A DNA stretch of 64,000 nucleotides. Origin: Aspidapion aeneum (Eukaryota; Arthropoda; Insecta; Coleoptera; Brentidae). Position numbers and translations under genes: made by a program. The notes under the pieces were generated by a model, which saw only the letters and a list, made by a program, of their open reading frames with translations, ran no database searches and had not been told where the DNA came from. The number at the start of each line of letters is the position of its first letter. Within the stretch, counting starts at the first letter, position 1. Below are positions 1-10,925 of this stretch, piece by piece. Location: assembly GCA_963576565.1 (NCBI GenBank), contig OY755044.1:43652735-43716734 (forward strand), given 5' to 3'.

Positions 1-129
1 TTAGCGAGTCAGCTAGCGGTTAACTTTAACTCGAGGTTAAACGTTTCACCACCTCGGGTTAGGTCTAACTCTTGGTGTAACTTTCAGTTACGTTGACCCA
101 CCATTGACAGGGCGGGTTTAGCGATTTGA

Positions 130-3100
130 CCCTTAATATAACATATAAAAGAAGTAGACCAGACAGGGCCGTATCTGAGGGGGGGTTTTGGGGGTTCAAA
201 CCCCCTCCGAAAATTAAATAGGAATGTGTTTTTTAAGTTTAACCTTTTTTTCATATTCAATAAACCCACAATTTTTCAAATTCCACTGGCCTAACCCCCC
301 CCCCCCAAAATTTTGGTCCAGATACGGCCCTGAGACCAGGCAAAAATTTAGGATTTCTATCCTTCCACGGTTCCAAGAACATACTTCGTTAAGTTTTTTG
401 TTAACTTTTTTTGGTGCAGAGGCCTACTGATGTACGAGATTTGTACAAACATAAGTTTCTTATTTATTAAATTTCTTCACAACCGGGACCACCATGTATA
501 TCCCGAATATATTTTTTAAAAGCTGTTAATATTTATAATAAAATGGTGTATTACAGCATGACAATTTTTTTTGAAATTAAGGAAAAATATGAGCAAGTGT
601 TTATTTTTTCTAAAAAATTTGCGATTTTATTAAAAAATTCTTTTTTTGTTTTTTAATTCTCAAAAGCAGAAAACAGAAAACAAATAATACGGTTTACCCG
701 AAAAAGTTTTTGGAATCTCTCTGCTACTAAAAAATCATAAAACAAAATCAATATGCTACAGGGAAATTACGATAAGTTTTTATGGTGACAAAAACAGAGC
801 AAAATTTTTTAAAAGCCGTTTTAATTATTTAAATAAATTAAGCAAAAATTTATAGCAGATTTACAACGCTTTCACAAAAAAAAATTAAAAAATTTCTAGA
901 TACAAGGATAAGCCACACAAATAATCAGAAATCTTAAAAATACCTATTTGGTGTCTTTTGATTTTATTTAAATTTTGTCAGTTTTTACTTCATAATATTG
1001 CAATTTCTACTGGGGATTTTATCTGGTAATATTTTTATTGTTTCTTATAAATTTTTAAATAAAAAAATGTTAGATTTCTCTATCTGCGCGATGGCGCTCT
1101 ATATGCAATGATTTATTTTAGCAGGCCATGTTTTAAAAAAAAAAATACTTTCTACCGTTTTCAACGTTTCAAAAATAACAATCAAGTTCCCGATCGGGTA
1201 CATTTATAAAATTTGGTACAATTAACAAAAGAAGTATTATGGTTGACAAGCAAACTTATATAATTACCTGAAATTTTGCACATATGTCAAAATAGCACCA
1301 TTTTTTCTTTAAAGGTGCCAAAATCGACTTTTTTTAAAATACTTAATGCAATATGGACAAACGCTCGCTGAACTTAACGAAATAAAAACAGAGTTCATAT
1401 TCTTTCATTTTTTGGTTATGCTCGGGCTGAATCAAGCTTTAAAAAGCGGAAACGCTGAGTCTTCCAATTACCTTTATCTTTGAGGATTTGCACATCTATA
1501 AAAATATTATTTAGAAAAAAAAGTCTTTTTTTACCCAAATATTAAATACGTACCTATTGAAGTCTGATCATCATCTCTATCATATCAATAAAATGAGTAA
1601 TTTTGCTCGGAATCTGGGACAAAAATGGTGCAAATATTGATCAATGTTCATCAATATACCTTATAAACGTCAATATGAGCATCAATATTGTTTCTATCAA
1701 TACACTTCAATATAAATTTCTAACAATATAGGCTTCAATATGCAGTCAATATGTTTGAAGCTCTCCTGAAAGGTCAATACAGCCTTCAATTCGTATTGAA
1801 ACTGACATTACTCCAAAACGTATGATTTTGCGTACTTTATGTATTTATGTAATTAATTATGTTTTTAAGAGTTTTATGCCAATACTGCAAATAAATTCTT
1901 AAATAGTTGTTTTTTTGAATAATAAATCTAAATTTGGGTAAAAAAACATTGTGCAAATCCTCAAAGATAAAGGCAATTGGAAGACTCAGCGTTTCAGCTT
2001 AAATTCAGCCCGAGCATAACCAAATAATGGAAGAAGGTGAACTTTGTTCTTATTTCGTTAAGTTCAGCGAGCGTTTGACCATATTGCATTAAGTATTTAA
2101 AAAAGGTCGATTTTGGCACTTTTACAAGAAAAAATGGTGATATTTTGACATATGTGCAAAATTTCAGGTAATTATATAAGTTTTCTTTTGTTAATTGTAC
2201 CAAACTTTATAAATGTAACCCTATCGGGAACTTGATGGTTATTTTTGAAACGTTGAAAACGGTAAAAAGTACTCTTTTTTAAAAAAACATGGCCTGCTAA
2301 AATAAATAATTGCTTATAGAGCGCCATCGCGCAGATCAATATGTCTCACATTTTTTTATTTAGAAATATATAAGAAACAATAAAAATATTAGCAGATAAA
2401 ATCCTCAGTAGAAATGGCAATATTATGAGGTAAAAACTGACAAAATTTTTAATAGGCATTTTTAAGATTTCTGATTATTTTTGTGGCTTACCCTTGTATC
2501 TAGAATTTTTTAAAATTTTTCTGTGAAAGCGCCGTAAACCTGCAATAAATTTTTGCTTCACTCATTTAAATATTCCAAACGATTTTTAAAAAAATTTGAT
2601 TAATCCGAGTCAATACAATATCTTCAAGAAAATGCGATTTTGTTCTGTTTTTGTTAACATAAAAACTTATCGTATTTCCCCTGTACCATATTTAATTTTT
2701 TTTATGATTTTTTAGTAGTAGGGAGATCCCAAAACTTTTTCTGGTAAACCGTATTATTTTTTTTTTGTTTTCTGATTTTGCGAATTAAAAAACAAAAAAA
2801 TAATTTTTTTAATAAAATCGCAAATTTTTTAGAAAAACTAAATACCTGCTTATATTTTTCGTTAATTAAAAAAAAATTGTCATGCTGTAATACATCATTT
2901 TATTAGAAATTTTAACAGCTTTTAAAAAATATATTCAGGATATACAGGGTGGTCCCGGTTGTGAAGCAATTTAATAAATAAGAAACTTATGTTTGTACGA
3001 ATCTCGTACATCAGTAAATGGCCTCTGCGCCACAGAAAAGTTAACAAAAAACTTTACAAAGTATGTTCTTGGAACCGGGGCAGGGTACTGTATATGTGTA

Positions 3101-3170
3101 CGAAATTTAGTAAAGAAGGGCGATTGTTTGGAAATCCTAAATTGTTGCCTGGTCTAAAGGTTACATATCC
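130..3170. repeat. Giant imperfect palindrome (foldback), arms about 1.3 kb
   Basis: Sequence from about 130 to 1510 reappears reverse-complemented from about 1935 to 3170. Examples are the segment around GGTTCCAAGAACATACTT near 370 and its complement near 3062, the CATGCTGTAATAC block near 2881 against 547-560, and ACGTTTCAAAAATAAC near 1163 against 2240-2260. The 400-bp loop is rich in CAATAT motifs. Small open frames at 1994-2203 and 2989-3469 lie in the arms and look like chance frames. Arms show many point differences and small indels, so the structure is old. The right flank (3660-3799) and the first 120 bases share GGTTAAC-rich sequence, and the right side ends in TTGAGAAACCGGCCC, possibly the terminus of a surrounding inverted-repeat element. 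Confidence 0.85.
164..332. mobile_element. hAT-type MITE in the left palindrome arm
   Basis: The ends CAGGGCCGTATCT and AGATACGGCCCTG are inverted repeats, followed inward by a G tract and a matching C tract. Flanks are AGACCAGA (156-163) and AGACCAGG (333-340), an 8-bp target duplication with one mismatch, as expected for the hAT superfamily. The right palindrome arm (near 3148-3160, minus strand) carries the uninterrupted AGACCAGGC site, an empty-site control. No transposase is present, so it is non-autonomous. Confidence 0.8.
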
Positions 3171-3800
3171 TAATTATTTATTTTCTTATTGTTTCGAATG
3201 TTTTGTTCCTATAATGATTTTTGGTAATGGAAATTTTCGAGGGACTGAGCGACGAAGACGAACATTTTTATAACTTTCTTAAATACCATAGAATAAGGCC
3301 CCAAATAATTCGACCAAGATTTAATCCTTTCGAAATATATGATGAAAAAGACTTTTATACAAGATTTGTATCCTTTACATTTTCGAATAAATTAAAGAAG
3401 CCCTGGAGCACCCTACTGCAAGGTAACATTAGAATTTTCAAGATTCTGAGATGTTGCCTTACTTTTTAAACTATTTTAAAACATTAAATTTTGCACACAC
3501 AACAACAGGCCGAAAATTAGATTTTGCACTCCAAGCAATGGTGTAATGAACAAAAATTAGAACCGAAAAGAACATTAAAAACTTTTTGGTTATGAAACCT
3601 TTGCCATCACGTGACTGCTTGCAACCAATCAAAAATATGGTGAAACTAGCATACATAGTAAACAGTGCTACCAACGCAGGGCTTGTTAACTCCACCCACA
3701 GTGGCTGCCGGAGAAACACAACCACGAGTTAACCCTAGGGTAAAATTTTCACCGGATTGGGTAACCCCCTAGTTATTCGCAATTGAGAAACCGGCCCTAA
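3171..3800. other. Right flank of the palindrome, inverted-repeat terminus
   Basis: Holds short open frames with no recognisable product and a GGTTAACCC-rich segment ending in ATTGAGAAACCGGCCC at about 3783-3797. The same GGGCCGGTTTCTCAAT sequence starts another repeat at 57241, so this is probably the end of a dispersed element. No gene seen. Confidence 0.45.
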
Positions 3801-4820
3801 GCAAAAAAACCCAACTGTCAACTATTAAAAGTGATACTTATAATATGATAAGGGGTCGATTTGGCATTTGTCCATAAAAAAATTATAATAAGTATGTGGT
3901 TTAAACCCACGGGTTAATTTTATTTACTCATATCCTTTTAATGCTATTTGCTATCACCTTATTTCATACCATTTTGTTTTAGTCATACCATGTAAGTATT
4001 TTGCTGATAAAAATTCGTTACCTACATTTTTATAGAGTAAAAAATACATAGTTCAAAAGTAAATACGTAACATAAATGCGATAACGTTAATAATAAAAAT
4101 AGTAGTTCAGCTATCATTGGTTATGAAGGTAGAAAAGTATTTTTTTCATATTAATTAAAATTATCAATACCTAGTAGCAAAAATAATAAGCAAAAAATAC
4201 CTCATTAGGTACTTTTTTAATAAAAGAAAGAACTTTGTGCTATTTTTTAAAATACAAAAAATATACCTACTTGATAATTATTGTAAAAAGTTAACTTTTA
4301 CCTACCTACTATCTACTACCATTTGTATATAAAAAAATTAAAAACAAAATTTTTTCATGTGTGTTTATAGGACAAGACTGAATAGCAAAGTAATAAAAAT
4401 ATTAAGGACATTTTTGTTATAAAAATGCACTTTTTAACTTTGCAAAATATCATTTCGAGAACATTTCGAAAACAGCTTACATTTTTGATGGGAAAAATAA
4501 ATAATATTTTCACAGATTTAAAATTAACTTTTGGAAATTTAATTAAAAAAAGCAAAAACATATCAATCAATTCCCAAATTTAAATTTTATAGTTTTTAGT
4601 TTTGTAAAAATATTACCTATGTATCTTTACATAAGTACAGAACGGCACAAACCCAAACTAAAGCTCCTTAGAATTAATAAGTTCAAAAAATTAAACCAAT
4701 TATTTTTTTCAGTTTAATTTCATGCCAATCCTTAAATACACAATATATTGGACTATTAAAAGATGTGCAGCGTGTTTTATAATAAACAGATTTTTACTTG
4801 TTTTCTAGATAGTTCAGGCA
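3801..4820. other. AT-rich stretch with no recognisable gene
   Basis: Roughly 1 kb of A/T-rich sequence with short homopolymers. One minus-strand frame (4355-4570) is low-complexity, with no domain or motif. I see nothing else. Confidence 0.6.
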
Positions 4821-7230
4821 AGATTCGGGAAAATCCACTTTCTAGAAGCATTTTATATAACTTTTTGGCAAATGGGCAATTCCCCCTATTTTGACCCCGC
4901 TGAATCCGAATATCCCTGTTGCCAACTCGAAATATTGACAGGGGCTGAGATATTCAAGATAGCGGCCAAAATGGCGGCGGAATTTTAAATTGCCGCTGGA
5001 AAGCCCAAATTGTCACAGGTTCAAAATATATATTTGTATAATTAAAAAATAATAACATATTATTTTTTTTTAAATGGCTGCAAAAACTAAGCTTCTAAGA
5101 GAAAAATACTTTGTTGTACACAATAAAATTCCCTTTTCAACATGGTATAATAACAAGCTCTCCAGCGGCGTCCGTTAATTGAAGTAATTAAAAAAAGGTT
5201 GAAAAAATACCTATGTTTTTTCCAAGATTTATTTAATTTTTTTAAAAACTAATATCTACAGAAAACCATGTATTACATTTTGGTATACTCAATATACATT
5301 TTGGTATACTCAATAAAATTTCCTTCAAAATGACGTATAACATGATTAAATCGGTTTCATAAATAAAACTTCAGGGGCATCCGTAAATTAAATTTATTTT
5401 GAAAAAACAGAAAATAAACCATTTTTGTTACACGTTTTATCTAATTTTCTCAAAAACTAAGCTTAACATGAAAAAACTTGTTCCACATTTTTTTGTAGAC
5501 AGGGAAATTCCCTTTTTAAAAATGTGAAACTCGGTGGGGTTTGACTTATAGCAAACTCTCCAGCGACGTCCGTCAATGGGGGTGATTTCAACAAATCATT
5601 AAAAAAGATGTTTTTCATACGTTTTATTCAATTTTCTTAAAAACCAAGCTCTTTATCAAAAAATGTGTTCTATACTTGGTTATAGCCAATAAAATTTCCT
5701 TTCAAACGATGTATAACAAAGTGGAAGTTATTTTATATTTACCGCTCCAGTGGTGTTCTTAATTTAAAGAAATTATTTAAGATCAATCCAAACTAATCAA
5801 TTTTGTGTCTTATTAGCTTTTCGGTGGATAATAAAGAGTGGCGGATAAAAGGACGAAAGTACAAAAGGTCGAAAAAATAAGGTCGAAAGTACAAAAGGTC
5901 GAAAATACAAAAGGTCGAAAGTACAAACGATCAAAAAACAAGAGGTCGAAAGTTCAAAAGGTCGAAAGTACAAAAGGTCGAAAGTACAAAAGATCGAAAG
6001 CACAAAAGATCGAAAATACGGCCGCGGGTCCACATCGACTGGACAGGTCAATTCGACTTGATACGGTAAATTTGTAATTTTAATATTTTGTTTTATCGAT
6101 TTTTTTTTCGACCTTTTGTACTTTCGACCTTTGATGGCTTCGGCGGCGGGCCCAATAATAAAATGTCCTTTTAAACAGTGTGTCACAAAATGTGATCCAT
6201 AGTATAGAAACTCTCCAGGGGCGTCCGTAAATTGCATAAGTATAAGGCAAAAAAATATCAACCTCTTCCTAACAGGTTGACAGGTTGGTTGTTGATCCCA
6301 ATGAGTACCTATTTATGATTATGCCACCCCCCAACCGTTGCATAAGATTCACCACTTTATTTTTAGTTCCATATGCTTTAAAAAAATAACCAAAAACACC
6401 TGTGTCAAAGTTACTACTGTTACTTTCTGCACAAAAATATTGCTTAGGGGGGGCCATGGCCCCTATGCCCCCTCCCCTTATAACCACCGGTGTTTTTTGC
6501 TATAAAGAACTTATTTAGATAAATCAAACATTTTATTTTAGTAGGTATAAATTACGAACCTTTTTGAAGTATTTATCATAACATTAACCTCACTTTGTAA
6601 TATATCATTTAAAAAGAAATTGTCTTATCCTCAATAAAGAATAAAGGCACATTTTTTTCTGAAAATTTTAGTTAGAAAAGATATTTAAATATGCAAGAGA
6701 AACTGATTATTTCAGTTATTTTTGAAAATAAGTTTATATTTGTACGCCCCTGAAGCCTTAAATATGGCAACAACCCGACATTTTAATAAAGTTTTTAAAA
6801 GAAAATATTATGTTCTACAATAAAGTATACTACATATTTTTTCCTAAAAAGTGTAGTTTTTGAGAAAATTTTGAAAAACCTATAATAAACATGTTTTTTC
6901 TAAATAATCCCAATTTACGTACGCCACTGAAGAGCTACTTGCTTTTCCTAACCTTATTGACCAATACATGGTTGGAAAGGGAATTTTATTCTCCACAAAA
7001 AACTGTTCTTTGCAATTTTTGATAAAAAGGTTAATTTTCGAGAAAATTGCATAAAACTGAAAAAAAAACAGGCTTTTGCGGGTTTGGGGGGGATTTTCTC
7101 CGTCCCTGTCGATTTTTCGAGTTGGCAACAGAGATATTCGGATTCAGCGGGGTCAAATTAGGGGGAAATGGTCTGTTGCCAAAAAGTAATATGATTTGCT
7201 TCTAGACCGAAAACGGAAAGCCTTTTAAAA
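4820..7230. repeat. Foldback element with internal subrepeats
   Basis: The left end (near 4865-4960: GCAATTCCCCCTATTTTGACC and GCTGAATCCGAATATCC) is inverted at the right end (near 7125-7165: GGATTCAGCGGGGTCAAATT). Between them are degenerate subrepeats of roughly 170-200 bp, each with an AAAACTAAGCTT-like block, a block like AAATTCCCTTT and a block like CCAGCGGCGTCCGTAAATT. They run forward at about 5070-5790 and 6160-6260 and inverted at about 6700-6960. A related copy is at 51880-52560. No transposase frame is visible. Foldback transposons with subrepeated arms are the closest known type, and that assignment is an inference. Confidence 0.65.
5847..6135. repeat. Minisatellite of GGTCGAAAGTACAAAA units in both orientations
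   Basis: About ten degenerate 15-17 bp units (AAAGTACAAAAGGTCGA type) run from 5847 to about 6020. A G/C-rich spacer follows (GGCCGCGGGTCCACATCGAC), then reverse-orientation units at about 6105-6135. A third set, in reverse orientation, is at about 60170-60280. Frames reading through it give KYKRSK-like or STFDLLYF-like repeats in both directions and are artefacts of the array. It interrupts the subrepeats of the surrounding foldback DNA. Confidence 0.8.
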
Positions 7231-7344
7231 TAATATGCTCTAAGATCCTTATTAGGGGTAACATGGGAAACATTTTAATTTGTATTTGACATTTTGAAAC
7301 AAGTCTCTAAATTTGCCAAATATTTTCAGCGCTTTAAAGAGAAT

Positions 7345-8135
7345 TTTAGAGGGTATTCCAAAAGTCCGAGTCCACCCAAATACCTTCTGAACTATTATAG
7401 ATAACTGAACCATATTTGGCAGTAGTCGATAGCAACAAGAGATCTATTTTATGGAAAGTGTGTCATTCCTACATTATGGAACGGCAAAGGAGCTGTCAAC
7501 TTTAAAATTTTAAATTAAAAGTCCTATAGACTGATATCTCATTTTAAAGGTCTATGAAAAACTAACACTTTAAGATAACTGTCAATTGTTTGTGTCAAAT
7601 CTATCAAAAGCGATGGACTACCAAACTTAATTTTTTCAGTTTTTGTCAAAATTAACAAGGTCATTGTTTTAAACAAAAACAAATTTTTTTTAAAAATGGT
7701 GAAATAATAAGATTGAGAGTCGATAGATTTTGACAAATTTGACATGTGTAAGCGGCAGTTAGGCCAAAATGTAGTTTATACAGAGATCTTTTAAACAAGA
7801 TATCACTTAATAAGGTTTTTGTTTAAAACAACAAAAATGAACTTTGAGAGAAACAAAAAACATTAAACCGTTTTGACGTAGACAATTGACAGTTATGTCA
7901 AAATTTTTATTTTTCAAAGAGTTTTAAAACGGGGTATCACACGATAGGGGTTTCAATTTAAAAATTTTAAGTTAGCCGCCCCTATGCCGCCCCTAATGTA
8001 GGGACGCGAAAACCACCATTTCATAAATTAGATCTCTTAATGTTATCGATTTGTGTTAAATATGGTTCAGTTGTCTTCAATAATTTACAAGATATTTCAG
8101 TGGCCTCGGACTTTTGGGACATCCTGTATAAACTA
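7345..8135. repeat. Foldback element ending in TCCCAAAAGTCCGAG-like repeats
   Basis: The left end (TTCCAAAAGTCCGAGTCCAC near 7357) is inverted at the right end (TGGCCTCGGACTTTTGGGAC near 8101), which ends in an ACATCCTGTATAA motif like other elements here that start TACAGGGTGTC. Internal arms also pair: the AACTGTCAATTG block near 7579 matches the GACAATTGACAGTTAT block near 7880. No coding sequence is recognisable, so a non-autonomous element is most likely. Confidence 0.65.
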
Positions 8136-8152
8136 CCTATTTAAATTTAAGG

Positions 8153-8196
8153 GTGTTACCACGGATCACCTTTTGTTAGGTGATCCGTGGTGTTAC
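8153..8196. mobile_element. Footprint 1: 30-bp palindrome with 7-bp direct repeats
   Basis: Positions 8160-8189 consist of CACGGATCACC, an 8-base spacer TTTTGTTA, and GGTGATCCGTG. Direct repeats GTGTTAC (8153-8159 and 8190-8196) flank it exactly. Structure: 11 bases of one terminus joined to 19 bases of the inverted terminus. Interpreted as an excision scar of a transposon with 7-bp target duplications. Confidence 0.75.
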
Positions 8197-9225
8197 GAAA
8201 AGTCAAAAAGAGATCCACTTACAAATAAAAATCTACTGGACGATGCGCAGTGACGTACTAAGTAAATGTTATTTATATAAAATAAAATTCTACATCTGTA
8301 GAAAACGTTTTTTGAAACGACAATTTAAATTTAGATTTTTATTGAATAATGATACATATTACTTCATGTTACAAATAATGATTTGGAAGTATTGAGTTTT
8401 AGTTTTTCCAGCTTTTTTAATAAATTTATTTATTCGATTTAAATATTTTTTATGGCAGCTTAACTTTTTTAAAGTTTTGGTGTCGGCGAAATTTATTACA
8501 GCAAACCACTGTGCAAGGCTTTTGTTTTCATTTTCAATATTGTTTTGATTTTAGTTTAATTTTTTGAACTTTATCATACTTTGTATAACAATAAGGATTC
8601 GTCAAAAATATCCCTCCTTCATAGATATTTAGTTCTAGATATTATTGCCTAACATTGAAAAAAAAATTGTAAATTATAATGTACATGTTTTCCTAAAAAG
8701 CCTAGGGTGTAAGATGTTAGCATATTTTTAGTATACTTCAGTAGGTAGATAGTAATATTTTTTAAACAAAATGTTTTGTTTGTTTTTTTTTATCTTATAA
8801 TTTTTTTGTTGTGAACAATCAACGCTTTGAAAGCCTAATTTTAAATTAAGAAAGTCTTCCTTTGATAAAGCCTAATTTTTTCTCCTATATTAACAAACTG
8901 TTTTTCTTAATTGTATATTTATAAACTAGTCTTTTTCGATTCTAGTATCTGCGCTCATGATATTTTTCTACACTTAAGTAACGTGCCATTATTTTAAGAA
9001 CAAACTATGTTAAACTATTCTATGTACAGTATTTAAAAATAAAAATAGATAATAAAAATAAAAAAGGTTTATAAAAATATTTTTTTTATTTCCGATGCAA
9101 AAGGGCCTTTTGCTAACTCGAGCCACACGAACAAATCTGTTTAAAAATACAATTTGCCCGCATAGATCAAGTCAGTTAGAACCGAACCCTAAAAAAAGTA
9201 AAAATTCACACTGCAACTATTAGCT
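8197..9225. other. AT-rich stretch, no gene recognised
   Basis: Contains many A/T homopolymers and one short frame (8180-8395) with no motif. Ends with TTAGCTCTAG, the insertion site of the LTR element that follows. Nothing further is supported. Confidence 0.6.
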
Positions 9226-9871
9226 CTAGTGTAAAGGTCGGGGTTTATTTAATAAAATATAAAAATATTTTATCAAAAATATGAGAAGTTTCAAGATTTC
9301 CGTTTAGTTGATAATAATATAACACGATGAAAAATAAATAAGTAAAAAAAAAATAAATGAGATATTATTTTTTTTTAAGAAAAAAAAATAATATTCATTA
9401 AAATTCAAATTAAAAAAAAAAATTAAATTAAAAAAAAATATATATAATAATTAATTTTTTTTAAGAAAAAGAAAAATATTCATTAAAACCTAAATTAAAA
9501 AATATTAAAAACATATTCCAAAACTGGCAGAAAATATACAAGTATTATCGAAGCAAGAAAGTAAAAAATAACAACAACAAAAAAAAAATATTATTTTTAA
9601 AATAAATTAATAAAAACCAAAAATTTAAAATATTAAAATTAAAATAATAAATTAAAAAATATTCAGAGACCAGGCGATGCCAAAGTAATATTTAAACAAA
9701 ATTTAAAAAAAAAGAGTTAAAATAAAAATGATTAAGACTCACATAAAACAAGCTGAAGTCAAAACCCTAACACTTATTTTCACTGGAGAGCACTATTGAT
9801 TCGATCGATCGCAAAATTACAAATGAAATTAATTAAATGAGCCACAAAAGAGGTTGACAAAAATCCCATTT

Positions 9872-10072
9872 TTACCTGTTTTGTCCACGCCTTAGGAAAT
9901 TGTTTATATTAGGGAGCAATGAATACACGACTCTATTGTATTCATTAATTAGGGCTATATTCAGAAACACTGGCTCGATCAAAACACATTGACCTGTTTC
10001 GTCATAAAAATTTGTGGGATAAACAAGAGGGGATCGCCTATAAATTCGATTTCTTGAATTATATCCGGGCAT
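9872..10072 (-). CDS. Antisense 66-codon frame within the 5' LTR, exon-like
   Basis: The frame reads against the element. It begins MPGYNSRNRIYRRSPLVYP and ends near FLRRGQNR. The last codons are followed by CAAAACAG|GTAAAA, a good 5' splice-donor match, so it could be an exon rather than a closed gene. The same frame, identical at protein level, is in the other LTR (15944-16144), as expected from LTR identity. Composition is less A/T-biased than its surroundings. I do not recognise the protein. It could be an antisense transcript of the LTR, a captured host exon, or chance. Confidence 0.25.
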   Translation of the reverse strand: MPGYNSRNRIYRRSPLVYPTNFYDETGQCVLIEPVFLNIALINEYNRVVYSLLPNINNFLRRGQNR

Positions 10073-10855
10073 TATTAAAGTACCAGTGTTAAAGTTGCAG
10101 CCAAAAGTGAAAAATAGTAAACAGTTAATATTAAAGTGAATTAGTAAAAGTTGAGTTAACCATTTTATATAAAAATGTAGTCTTCAAGAAAATCTAGAGT
10201 TTTTGCTCTAGGATAAAAAATATATTTTAGTGATTCGATGACAGAAAGTAAGTTAAAACTATTTGAACATTGATTTAAAAAGAAAATATTACCGTTTATT
10301 TAATTGCTGTAGACAATTAAATTATTAGACTTTTATACGTAAATATGGATTAGTAATTATAGTAAAGATGAAAAGATGGAGATTGATTTTGAACTTTTGA
10401 AAGTGCATTTATTATTTGACGAGATCTAGACTATTGGAGTAAATTTACTATGTTTACGGAATTTTTATGTGTTACCATTGAGTTAATTTCACAATTTTAT
10501 GTCCCACAACGTTTTTTTTTAGACTCTATCATTTTAATTTGCGAAGACAATTTTGTGTCGGAAAAATTGTAATAAAACCAATCAGCTTTGTTCGTAGATA
10601 GACTCTAAGGTATTGGCTAATGTTAATTTTAGCGCATTTTCGTAATTAATTTGAATGTTAGGACCATGCTAGACTTTGGATCTACGATTTTGTATTAATT
10701 ATTTTTGACTTTAAATATAACGTATTCTTTATAACAATTGGTGTCTAATTTAATAACAACCAAAAGTCAATAACAACAACTGGCTTTAATCATAGCTATG
10801 TGCAACTAGGACGCCTACCTCCAAATAAATTTAATGTAATCGTGGAAAGGGACAA

Positions 10856-10870
10856 GTTGTATAAATATAC
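10856..10870 (+). promoter_or_regulatory. Probable TATA box of the LTR
   Basis: GTTGTATAAATATACC lies about 45 bases before the LTR end, in both LTRs. Its position would place transcription start very close to the LTR end, which is unusual, so it may be coincidental. Confidence 0.3.
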
Positions 10871-10907
10871 CGCTCGACTAAAGCACCCCTAGCTGCGGCA
10901 TTACATT

Positions 10908-10925
10908 TGGCGCAGTCGGTAGGAT
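10908..10925 (+). other. Primer binding site complementary to tRNA-Ser
   Basis: TGGCGCAGTCGGTAGGAT starts two bases after the 5' LTR. It is complementary to the 3' end of insect tRNA-Ser (ending CGACTGCG plus CCA), a primer used by several Ty3/gypsy elements. It sets the element's orientation. Confidence 0.88.

Larger units (their letters stand above)
9230..10905 (+). repeat. 5' LTR
   Basis: Starts TGTAAAGGTCG and ends GCATTACA. The matching copy is at 15302-16977. It has long A/T-rich stretches, a TATAAATA box near its right end, and an antisense 66-codon frame (9872-10072, minus strand). The boundary is set by the CTAG duplication and by the primer site two bases downstream. Confidence 0.92.

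Noticed and set aside
1994..2203. 69-aa frame conserved in both palindrome arms
   Set aside because: Conservation follows from the palindrome itself; the other arm has differences that do not favour synonymous sites by eye, and there is no motif.
5797..6261. Frames with KYKRSK or STFDLLYF repeats read as a 154-aa or 79-aa protein
   Set aside because: They are the two translations of the GGTCGAAAGTAC array, open in both directions because of the repeat unit, with no start context or domain.
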